Below, one piece after another: positions 53,058 through 64,000 of a stretch of DNA of 64,000 nt. The number at the start of each line of letters is the position of its first letter. Within the stretch, counting starts at the first letter, position 1. This DNA comes from Candidatus Dormiibacterota bacterium (GTDB lineage: Bacteria; Acidobacteriota; Polarisedimenticolia; Gp22-AA2): contig DASQAT010000048.1 in the NCBI GenBank assembly GCA_035635555.1, positions 1 through 64,000 on the forward strand, in the 5' to 3' direction. The position numbers and the translations under genes were made by a program. A model generated the notes under the pieces. That model had not been told where the DNA came from. It ran no database searches and was given only the letters and a program-made list of their open reading frames with translations.

Positions 53058-54905
53058 TCAGCGCTTCGTCCCGGCCGCGATCTCCTGCCGGACGCGCTTC
53101 AGCAGCGTCTCCGTCTGCTGCAGAAGCTTCGGGTCCTTCGCTTCGCCGGCGAGCGTCTCCAGAAGCGCCGCGGCCTTCCGGTAGTCCTTCCGGTTCGCCA
53201 GATCGACCGCGCGGTTGAATGTCTCGACCTGGCGGTTGAAGGTCCGCGTCTCCTCGATGCGCTCCAGGTGCTCGCCGAGCTGACGCTTGAGAGCGGCGTT
53301 CTGCGTCTTCGCCTGGACGTCCCTGATGATCGCGATCCCGGCGTCGATGTCCCCGGAGTTGACGAGCCCCTCGGCGCGCTTCAGATCGGATTCCAGGAGG
53401 ATCTCCTCGCCGGTCTCGATCGTCTGGCGGTTTCCGGAGCGGCGCAGAACCCGCTCGACGATCTCCTGCGCCTTGGAGCGCTCGCCGTTCCGGGCATAAA
53501 GCCCCGCGAGGTTCAGCGCGACGTCCATGCGCGACGGCAGCATCCGCCGGGCCTTCTCGAGCGCCCCGATCCCCTCCTTCGGGCTGGCATCGTCGAGCGT
53601 GAAGGTTCCGCCGAAGCCGGCGTAGGCCTCGGCGACCTCCGGACGCAGCCTGATGCTGGCGCGGTACAGGTCGCGCGCCCGGGCCAGATCGGGCGGAGGT
53701 CCCTCGGCCGCCGAGCGGCGTGTGATCGTGCCCGGGGGCATGAAGCGATCCATGAGGCTTTCCGCGTAGAGGAACATCGTCAGCGCATCGTGGGGCGCCA
53801 GCGCAAGCGCCTTCTCGTACGCGGCGGTCGCCTCCTGGCGCCGCTTCTGCAGATCGCGCAGGTATCCCAGCCCGGTGTAGGCGGAGGCCAGGGAGGGATC
53901 GGCCCGGATCGCCGCCTGAAAGTGCGCCTCGGCGTCCGCCTCCCGGCCGGTCTGACTGTGCACGAGATAGTCTCCGAGCCGCGACAGTGTCTGCGCGCGG
54001 GTCATCACCGCGGGCTCCGACTGGGGCTCGATCGTGAGGTCCTTGAGATCGACGATGCTGTAGGTCATCTTGTTGCGCTTCACGTACGCGACGAGCCTCG
54101 TCTGGAGGTCCCCCCAGTCCGGCCCCAGCAGGGGCCTGAGCGCGTCCCGGAGGCCGGTGCGCGGCGGGAACTGCGCCAGGAACTCGACCCCGCGGAATCT
54201 CTCCTCCGTCCGGCCCCACGCCAGGTAGTGCGCGAGGGCCCAGGACTCGGCGTAGAACATCCCCTGGCGGTCCCCCTCGTTGTAGTCCTTCGAGTCCGGG
54301 TCGATGCCGAAGAGATCGGAGAGGGGGATCCACGTGCCGGTCCGCAGCAGCCGGAGATGCTCCTCGATCGGCCGGCCGATCTCGACGTGCTCGGCGTCGG
54401 CCGCGAAGGTGCCGTAGCACTCGGCCATCCCTTCGTTGAACCACAGCGGGATGTCCTCGAAGTTGTTGTTGAGGAAGTAATGCAGGTACTCGTGGTACAC
54501 GACGCTCCAGGGATCGGTCGCCGGGCTGGCGTCGAGCGCGACGTAGTTCCCGTCGCGGTGCCCGGCGAACGCCCCGGTGACGTTGGCCGGGCCTAGACCG
54601 ACGCGCTTCTTGTACGGGTTGAAGGAGGCTTCGTTCTTGAAGACGTACACCCAGGTCGGGACCGGAGAGTTGACCTCGAGACCGGTGACGACCCGCGCCA
54701 GGGCCGCGCGGAAGCGCTCGAGGCTGCCGCCGATCTCCCTCGTGCGGTTGTCGGAGGCGTTGCTGAACAGAGTGAAATGGGCCGTCCGCACCTCGATCCA
54801 GCGCTCGCCCGGATCGGGCAGGGAGATATCCGCCGAAGCGACGAAGGATCCGGCCGTGACGAGGAGCGCGAGGACCGGGAGGACGCCGGTCGCCCGTCGA
54901 GCCAT
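53058..54905 (-). CDS. Secreted TPR-containing zinc-metalloprotease-like protein (HExxH)
   Basis: 615 residues from ATG 54905 (six codons shorter than the longest frame). A signal peptide (VLPVLALLVTAGSFVASA) is followed by a gluzincin-like domain, with TAHFTLFSNASDNRTRE typical of DUF1570-type proteins. The HEYLH zinc site is at 138-142, and the third ligand is probably the glutamate in FNEGMAECYG (158 or 162). Residues 290-600 are helical TPR repeats (AEAHFQAAIRADPSLASAYT and DLYRASIRLRPEVAEAYAGF). Expected in the periplasm. The combination of catalytic residues and TPRs is common in soil heterotrophs; substrate unknown. Confidence 0.8.
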   Translation of the reverse strand: MARRATGVLPVLALLVTAGSFVASADISLPDPGERWIEVRTAHFTLFSNASDNRTREIGGSLERFRAALARVVTGLEVNSPVPTWVYVFKNEASFNPYKKRVGLGPANVTGAFAGHRDGNYVALDASPATDPWSVVYHEYLHYFLNNNFEDIPLWFNEGMAECYGTFAADAEHVEIGRPIEEHLRLLRTGTWIPLSDLFGIDPDSKDYNEGDRQGMFYAESWALAHYLAWGRTEERFRGVEFLAQFPPRTGLRDALRPLLGPDWGDLQTRLVAYVKRNKMTYSIVDLKDLTIEPQSEPAVMTRAQTLSRLGDYLVHSQTGREADAEAHFQAAIRADPSLASAYTGLGYLRDLQKRRQEATAAYEKALALAPHDALTMFLYAESLMDRFMPPGTITRRSAAEGPPPDLARARDLYRASIRLRPEVAEAYAGFGGTFTLDDASPKEGIGALEKARRMLPSRMDVALNLAGLYARNGERSKAQEIVERVLRRSGNRQTIETGEEILLESDLKRAEGLVNSGDIDAGIAIIRDVQAKTQNAALKRQLGEHLERIEETRTFNRQVETFNRAVDLANRKDYRKAAALLETLAGEAKDPKLLQQTETLLKRVRQEIAAGTKR

Positions 54906-54993
54906 GCGGCGATTATAGGACATTTGGCCCTATAATCCTGGAGCCTGCGGCGGGATTTTCCGCCGCGCTTTGATGTGTGGCGGGAGGAATCCG

Positions 54994-55299
54994 GTGCCGC
55001 TGTACGAGTACGAATGCGAGGCGTGTCATCACCGCTTCGAGCGGATCCAGCAGTACAGCGATCCGATCGTCAGGAAATGTCCCAAGTGCGGCAAGAAGAA
55101 GGTGAAGAAGCTCCTGTCGTCGCCCGCCATCCAGTTCAAGGGGTCGGGCTTCTACATCACCGACTACCCGCGCAAGGGAAGCACCTCGAGCCTGCCGGAC
55201 CACTCCGAGTCGGAGAAGAAGAAGGACAAGGACGACAAGGCCGACAAGACCGACACCTCGAGCAAGACGCCCAAGACGAAGCCCGAGAAGAAGGACTGA
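54994..55299 (+). CDS. FmdB-family zinc-ribbon protein
   Basis: 101 residues from a GTG at 54994 with GGGAGG upstream. The product begins VPLYEYECEACHHRFERIQQ and continues with RKCPKCGKKKVKKLLSSPAI, the four-cysteine ribbon of the FmdB family (cysteines near 8, 11, 32 and 35). It ends with FKGSGFYITDYPRKG and a long Lys/Asp/Ser tail. FmdB-type proteins were first linked to formamide/amidase regulation and may bind metal or nucleic acid; the true role is not settled. It is divergent from the metalloprotease-like gene and converges with the NlpC gene. Confidence 0.9.
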   Translation: MPLYEYECEACHHRFERIQQYSDPIVRKCPKCGKKKVKKLLSSPAIQFKGSGFYITDYPRKGSTSSLPDHSESEKKKDKDDKADKTDTSSKTPKTKPEKKD

Positions 55300-55308
55300 G
55301 CCTCCCCG

Positions 55309-59186
<3,878 letters not shown>

Positions 59187-59190
59187 CCGG

Positions 59191-59877
59191 GTGATCGAGA
59201 CCCTCTTCTCAGCACCCGTCCTCACGCTCGCGGCCACGCCGGAGATGTGGGCGGGGGCGCTCCTTCCCGAGGAAGAGGCCTGCCTGTCGCCGCGCGCCAT
59301 CGCCAAGCGCCGCCGCGAGTTCACCGCGGGGCGCGTGTGCGCCCGTGCGGCGCTCGGGCGTCTCGGAATCCGCGGCTTCCCGCTCGTTGCCGCTCCGGAC
59401 CGCTCTCCCGTCTGGCCCCCCGGGATCGTCGGCAGCCTGTCGCATTGCGGCGACTACTGCGGCGTGGCGATCGCCCGGCGCGGAGACATCGCCGGGGTCG
59501 GTTTCGACGTCGAGAGGGCGCGGCCGCTCGAGGGGCGCGTCGCTTCCATCATCTGCACCCCCGCCGAGCGGCGGCGGATCGAGTCCCTGCCCGGCCTGCC
59601 GCCCGGTCTCTGGACCATGATCGTCTTCAGCGCCAAGGAAAGCGCCTACAAGTGCTACCACCCTCTCATGAAGACCTTCCTCGATTTCCACGACGTGGAG
59701 ATCGACCTCGCGCCGGAAGCGGGGACGTTCACGGCGAGGATCCTCAAGACGCAGGCGGCGGACCAGGCGGCCGGGCGCCCCGGCCTCGAGTCTCTCGGCG
59801 GCCGCTTCGCCTGGAACGACGCGTACGTCTTCGCCGGCGTCACCCTGACCGCCGCCGAGCTGCGGGACCCCGCGTGA
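59191..59877 (+). CDS. 4'-phosphopantetheinyl transferase (EntD/Sfp superfamily)
   Basis: 228 residues from a GTG at 59191, four bases after serS. The family motifs are in order: RREFTAGRVCARAALGRLG (near 45), VGSLSHCGDYCGVAIAR, and GVGFDVERARP with the two metal-site acids. FSAKESAYKCYHPL carries the catalytic glutamate and lysine. It transfers the phosphopantetheine arm from CoA to carrier proteins (fatty-acid, polyketide or peptide synthases). No such synthase genes are in the window. The last base pairs overlap the start of the PAP2 gene. Confidence 0.93.
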   Translation: MIETLFSAPVLTLAATPEMWAGALLPEEEACLSPRAIAKRRREFTAGRVCARAALGRLGIRGFPLVAAPDRSPVWPPGIVGSLSHCGDYCGVAIARRGDIAGVGFDVERARPLEGRVASIICTPAERRRIESLPGLPPGLWTMIVFSAKESAYKCYHPLMKTFLDFHDVEIDLAPEAGTFTARILKTQAADQAAGRPGLESLGGRFAWNDAYVFAGVTLTAAELRDPA

Positions 59878-60710
59878 TCGCCGGCCTCTCCGCCCCCGGG
59901 GGCCGGAGCGGGCGCCTCCTCGTCCTCGCCGTCTCGCTCGCGGCGGCGATTGTCCCGCAGGCGGCCGCCGCGGAACCGGCCACGCCCTCCCCCCGCGCGA
60001 CCTTCCGCGAAGCGCTCCGGACCTTTGCCGGCGACGGGCGCTACCTCCTCACCTTCCCGGCGCGCGCCAGCCGGAAGGGGGCCTGGATGACCGCCGGATC
60101 CGTCGCGGCGACCGCGCTGGCGATGAACCGGGACGAGGAGATCCGCGCCAACGTCGTCGATTCGGACCGCCCCACGGCCGGCCGGATCGCCACCAAGTTC
60201 GAGCCGCTCGGCAGGATCGAAGTCGAGGCGGCGGCCCTCGGGACGCTCTACCTCGCCGGGCGCGCCACGCGGAACGAGCGCGTGGCCGGGCCGGCGGCCA
60301 CGGCGTTCGAGGCGTACGTCTGGGCCGCAGTCATCACCAGCGTCGCCAAGGGGGCGTTCGGACGGGAGAGCCCCGGGCGCGGATCGGAGGAGGGGAGATT
60401 CTTCCGAGGAGACACGATCTTCCCGTCGGGCCACACGGCGCGCTCGTTCGCCATCGCCGCGGCGTTTAGCGACCGCGGCGGCCGCAAGGTGGCCGCCATC
60501 GCGTACCCGGTGGCGGCGCTCATCGGTATCTCGACCGTGCAGGAGGACCTGCACTGGGCGTCCGACGTCGTGGCGGGCGCCGCACTTGGCTTGGCGATCG
60601 GTAAGGGGATTGCGGCGCGGCATCCGCGTGCGGGTGCGCTGCCCGCGCCGGGCGCGACTTGGAACGTCGTCCCGAACCGGGCCGGCGCAAGTCTAAGGAT
60701 CACCTTCTGA
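59874..60710 (+). CDS. PAP2-family phosphatase (periplasmic/membrane)
   Basis: 278 residues from a GTG at 59874 that overlaps the previous stop (GTGA). A signal peptide (LLVLAVSLAAAIVPQAAA) is followed by the phosphatase signature in three parts: AKGAFGRESPGRG (a variant of KxxxxxxRP), GDTIFPSGHTARSFAIA, and STVQEDLHWASDVVAGAALG. It would dephosphorylate a lipid phosphate such as undecaprenyl-pyrophosphate or phosphatidate on the outer side of the inner membrane. The first part has S-P in place of the usual R-P, which may reduce activity. Confidence 0.87.
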   Translation: MIAGLSAPGGRSGRLLVLAVSLAAAIVPQAAAAEPATPSPRATFREALRTFAGDGRYLLTFPARASRKGAWMTAGSVAATALAMNRDEEIRANVVDSDRPTAGRIATKFEPLGRIEVEAAALGTLYLAGRATRNERVAGPAATAFEAYVWAAVITSVAKGAFGRESPGRGSEEGRFFRGDTIFPSGHTARSFAIAAAFSDRGGRKVAAIAYPVAALIGISTVQEDLHWASDVVAGAALGLAIGKGIAARHPRAGALPAPGATWNVVPNRAGASLRITF

Positions 60711-60736
60711 GGTTGATGCCGGATCGGTTCCGCTGA

Positions 60737-63700
60737 CTACCAGGTCGGCAGCCTCTCCCAGCCGGGGTCAGGGGGCTCGAAGGCGAGCGTCCAGCCGTCC
60801 GCGGCTCTGTCGTCGAGGACGGCCCGGATGTTCGTCAGGGAGTGGAGTCGCTCGAGAAACTGCTCGTGCGACAGCGGGAGGAGCGACTCACCCTCGGGCA
60901 TCGGCCAGAGTCGGACCGTGCCGTCGGCGCCGGCGGACACGATCAAGCGATCGTCCGGAGAGATGGCGACTCCATTGACCGCATGAGGATGACCGTAACC
61001 GTTGTGACCGACCAGGTCATACGGGGGGCGACCGTCCTGGGGGATGACGCGCACCGTATCGACTCCACCTGCGCACACGACCACCGTCCCGCTGTGATTG
61101 AATCGACAACCCCGGGCATCCTCCGAGAGCACGCTGACGCTGCCATCGACAAGATTGTGCAGCAACGTGCCACCACCCCTCCGATCCGCCAACAGCCGCT
61201 TTCCGTCAGGACTCAGACACGAAGAGAGCCAGGACCCGATGTCCTCCTTCACCAATTCAGCGGTGTCCTTGCCGATGGTCCAGCGGTACAAATTCTTCGC
61301 TCCGTTGGCGGGTCCGCTCACGAAAAGAAGCCGGCCGTCCGGCAGGAAAGTCAGGTAGGTGACCTCCGCGTCAGTTCTGAGGTCCCGATACGTTCCCGCT
61401 TCGAGGTCCCAGACCCGTAGGAACCGATCCGCCGGGGCTCTGCCGAAGAGTCCTCCCCCTCCTGCCGCGAGTCGGCCGTCGGGGCTGAATGCGACCGCAT
61501 CGACGACGTCCTGGAAGCCGGGAAGTCTCTTGGCCCGGCCACCCCGCAGCGAGACCAGCACCGCCCCATTGAATGTGCCGGCAAGGAGGTAGCGACCGGC
61601 AGGGTCCACGGCGAGAGTCGAGACTTTCTCTCCCGGGACTTCGAAGTCGATCGGGTCCCCACCGGAGCGGGTGAGAGGCCAGCGGCGCAGCCTGCCTCCT
61701 CCCACGCTGGCCGCGACCCAGGTGCCGTCCGGGGCGAAGACAACCGGCCCGAGACTTTCTCTCGTCTTCGCGCGGAACAGGATATGAGCGTAGCGGCGGT
61801 CGAGCGGCCAGAGGCCGACGCGTGGGTTGTCGCTGCACGTTGCGAGCCAGCGTCCGTTCGGATGGAACGCGAGGCCCTTGGTCCCGCCGGTTCTGTCAAG
61901 CAATTCGAGGGGAGGCAAGCCCGGCGGGCCCATCAGGTCCCAGAGGCGCACGGCCCCGCTCGCGTGCCCCGAAGCCAGGAGGGACCCCGTCGGATCAAAA
62001 CGAAGAGAGTAAACCCCGTCTTCGGCGTCGAAGAGCGCGAGCGGTTTCTCCGCGATCTCCTTGACCACCCACACGCGGATCCCGCCGGAGAGGTTCCCGG
62101 AGGCCAGGAGTCTGCCGGACGAATCGAAGGCGAGCACCCAGGCGCCCTGATGCTGCCCGACGATCCGGGGCCGCGTCTTGTCGAGTCGATCCAGCGGTTG
62201 GAGATAGATCTTTCCGTCCTTGATGTACCCAACACGCTCTCCGCTGGGATCGACGACGAAATCCGCAACACCATCGAGTTCTGCCAGGATGACCGGTTCA
62301 ACTCCGCCACGTGGCCAGGAGAGCAGCCGGACGGTCCCGTAGCCAGATGCCGAAGCGCCGTGGATCGCCGCGGTGATGAGACGCGACCGGTCGGCCGAGA
62401 TGAACTCCGGCCTGTGCCGGTCCTCTCCTGAGCCGTACTCGATGGAGCGGATCGGTCGCCCGTCGGGGACGGACCAGACCTGGACGGCGGTGGAGCCATA
62501 GGCCGAGGTTAGAAGAACATCGGATCCCGGTCCGAACAGCGTTTTATCGACATGCGTGCCGCGGCCGGCCAGGACACGGGGAGGCCCGCCCCCGGAGGAG
62601 AAGAGCAGGATCCTCCCCGTGAAATTCTGGCCCCTGGCGAGCCAGCGTCCATCTGGACTGAACTGGACCTCCGACCCGTTCCCCTCCTCGGACTCATCGA
62701 AGACCTGGGGCTGGCGCTCGAGCGCGTCAAGGGCCAGGTGACGGGCCTCCGGCGTGTCGGCCCGTTCCAGGCTGGCGATACTGAACGCCAGGGCCATTGT
62801 CGGTCGCGTGTCGATGTGCAGCTGGCCGAAGGCTATCAAGCGGCTCGCGTCGGCGCGCAACGCCTGGTTTTTCGCCCGCACCCACAGTGTGCCGATCGCG
62901 GCGACGACCACGAGGAGCGCGGCGATCACGCCCGAAACCGTCGCTCGCACCCGCCGTCGCCGCCGCTCTGTCTGGGAGACCATCGCCCGCGCGAAAGACT
63001 CCTCGGTCGCCGTGAGCCCGCCCGTGTAGCGCTCGCGCCAGACGAGGAACTCCCTGTACGACGTCCCGGTCCATAGAAGATCGCCGGGGCAGCCGCGCTC
63101 CTGCCACATCTGCGCCGCCTGGCGAAGCTGGTCGCGCAGTCCTGCGCTGTCCGCGTCCTGCGTCTGCCAGCGCGCCAGCCGCGGCCAGGCCAGCAGAAGC
63201 GACTCGTGGATGATCTCGACACGTTGGCGTCTGGTCGCCCCGCTGCTTTCGTCCTCCTGCACCTCGAACGATGTCAGCAGGCGCGCGTCGATGAGGGCGC
63301 ACAGGACTCCGTCCGCTCGCTCTCGGTCCCGGAAGATTGACAGCAGGTCGTCCCGGTCCCGTACCGCACGCGTCCTCCGGGCGGTGACCAGGTTGCGGAA
63401 GATCTCCCGCACCAGCGGTCGTCGCTCGGTTCCGATGCGATCCAGGACCGCCTCGGCGTGCTGCGCCAGGGCCCCCGCGACGCCGCCGATCTCCCGGTAC
63501 GCCTCGCGGGTCAGAAGCCCCGCCTCCCGGTTCCGCTTCTCCCAAAGCCGCGCCACGGCGAACGCCAAAAGTGGCAGGGCACCGCGCTCTTCCTTCACCA
63601 CGTCCAGCATCTCCTCGACCAAGGCTTCGTCCTCGAAGCGGTAGCCGCACTTCAGGGCCGGCTGCGTGAGGGCCCGGCGCAGAGCGGCGCCCGTCGGGGG

Positions 63701-64000
63701 CCCGAGCGGCGTCAGCTCGGAGAAGATCGGTGTGAGAGGCGGGTGGGCATGGCACTGGAACAGGAAATCGTCCCGCATGGAGAGCAGCACATGCACGTCT
63801 GCCTCGAGCGCCAGCCGTCCGAGAAGCTCCGCGAAGCGCGCCTGCACTTCGGGTGGGTTCAGCGTAAACAGCTCCTCGAACTGATCGACGATGAGCAGCA
63901 CCTGCTCGTGGCGTTTCCGCCATGTGCCGATCAATTCAACCACCACGTCCGGCTCCTCGAACCTCGGCAGCAGACGGACCGCCTCGGCGTCGCCCGAGAG
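60737..64000 (-). CDS. nSTAND1-type NTPase with WD40 propeller, truncated by the window edge
   Basis: The frame is open to base 64000 (LSGDAEAVRLLPRF at the edge). VLLIVDQFEELFTL is a Walker B-type strand of the novel-STAND NTPases, followed by LLSMRDDFLFQCHAHPPL and winged-helix-like RGALPLLAFAVARLWE. A single transmembrane helix (VSGVIAALLVVVAAIGTLWV) separates this from a WD40 propeller of about 14 degenerate blades (AFHPNGRWLATCSDNPRVGL, then ISPDDRLIVSAGADGTVRLW). STAND proteins switch on ligand binding and often act in signalling or phage defence. The P-loop and any N-terminal effector lie outside the window, so the effector is unknown. The end, PDPGWERLPTW, is typical of kinase/WD40 relatives. 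Confidence 0.85.
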   Translation of the reverse strand, partial: LSGDAEAVRLLPRFEEPDVVVELIGTWRKRHEQVLLIVDQFEELFTLNPPEVQARFAELLGRLALEADVHVLLSMRDDFLFQCHAHPPLTPIFSELTPLGPPTGAALRRALTQPALKCGYRFEDEALVEEMLDVVKEERGALPLLAFAVARLWEKRNREAGLLTREAYREIGGVAGALAQHAEAVLDRIGTERRPLVREIFRNLVTARRTRAVRDRDDLLSIFRDRERADGVLCALIDARLLTSFEVQEDESSGATRRQRVEIIHESLLLAWPRLARWQTQDADSAGLRDQLRQAAQMWQERGCPGDLLWTGTSYREFLVWRERYTGGLTATEESFARAMVSQTERRRRRVRATVSGVIAALLVVVAAIGTLWVRAKNQALRADASRLIAFGQLHIDTRPTMALAFSIASLERADTPEARHLALDALERQPQVFDESEEGNGSEVQFSPDGRWLARGQNFTGRILLFSSGGGPPRVLAGRGTHVDKTLFGPGSDVLLTSAYGSTAVQVWSVPDGRPIRSIEYGSGEDRHRPEFISADRSRLITAAIHGASASGYGTVRLLSWPRGGVEPVILAELDGVADFVVDPSGERVGYIKDGKIYLQPLDRLDKTRPRIVGQHQGAWVLAFDSSGRLLASGNLSGGIRVWVVKEIAEKPLALFDAEDGVYSLRFDPTGSLLASGHASGAVRLWDLMGPPGLPPLELLDRTGGTKGLAFHPNGRWLATCSDNPRVGLWPLDRRYAHILFRAKTRESLGPVVFAPDGTWVAASVGGGRLRRWPLTRSGGDPIDFEVPGEKVSTLAVDPAGRYLLAGTFNGAVLVSLRGGRAKRLPGFQDVVDAVAFSPDGRLAAGGGGLFGRAPADRFLRVWDLEAGTYRDLRTDAEVTYLTFLPDGRLLFVSGPANGAKNLYRWTIGKDTAELVKEDIGSWLSSCLSPDGKRLLADRRGGGTLLHNLVDGSVSVLSEDARGCRFNHSGTVVVCAGGVDTVRVIPQDGRPPYDLVGHNGYGHPHAVNGVAISPDDRLIVSAGADGTVRLWPMPEGESLLPLSHEQFLERLHSLTNIRAVLDDRAADGWTLAFEPPDPGWERLPTW

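Overview
The window is 64 kb of GC-rich, gene-dense chromosomal DNA from a Gram-negative, two-membrane bacterium. An outer-membrane Omp85 barrel with a TamB region, many lipoprotein signals, MurA, and an alpha-2-macroglobulin/PbpC pair support this. The mix (FG-GAP and thrombospondin-3 repeats, S9 peptidase, TPR proteins, nSTAND-WD40, abundant GTG starts) suggests an uncultured Acidobacteriota-like lineage. That placement is inference: no rRNA or other marker is present.

Left part (1-7.1 kb): a partial class III aminotransferase and a medium-chain oxidoreductase, then a less GC-rich tract of small membrane, lipoprotein and hypothetical genes. This tract holds a well-formed integron attC site (4156-4247), a complete gene cassette (4157-4661) and an Imm8-type immunity gene, but no integrase. 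It abuts a decayed 3' fragment of argJ (4940-5420). Small lipoprotein, coiled-coil and membrane genes follow.

7.1-28.6 kb: an AT-rich promoter region leads into a hybrid histidine kinase. Next come a TPR/S41-peptidase lipoprotein, a CaCA-type exchanger and one 2154-residue polypeptide that joins TamB to a POTRA/Omp85 barrel. Then come an FAD oxidoreductase, a PP2C-type phosphatase, a polytopic glycosyltransferase-like TPR protein, an HMA/TlpA-like pair, a zinc-ribbon protein, and a membrane-anchored fusion of a sigma-like region with a PrcB-like domain.

28.6-46 kb: a secreted FG-GAP/TSP3 protein, cystathionine beta-synthase, a frameshifted remnant, an S9 peptidase, and an overlapping GNAT-GNAT-dehydrogenase operon. 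The A2M/PbpC pair, which pairs periplasmic defence with peptidoglycan synthesis, and another GNAT close this part.

46-64 kb: uvrA, a small thioredoxin-like gene with an in-frame UGA that looks like a selenocysteine codon (UxxC plus a hairpin), a D-2-hydroxyacid dehydrogenase, HIT, murA, metalloprotease-like proteins, FmdB, NlpC/P60, galU, serS, a phosphopantetheinyl transferase, a PAP2 phosphatase and an edge-truncated nSTAND-WD40 protein.

The most unusual non-coding signal is a family of three dispersed elements of about 160 bp (21364-21528, 26507-26663, 49044-49204). Each has 24-30 bp perfectly paired ends whose sequence differs between copies while pairing is kept, around conserved inner blocks. 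This looks like a structured RNA or a palindromic mobile repeat.
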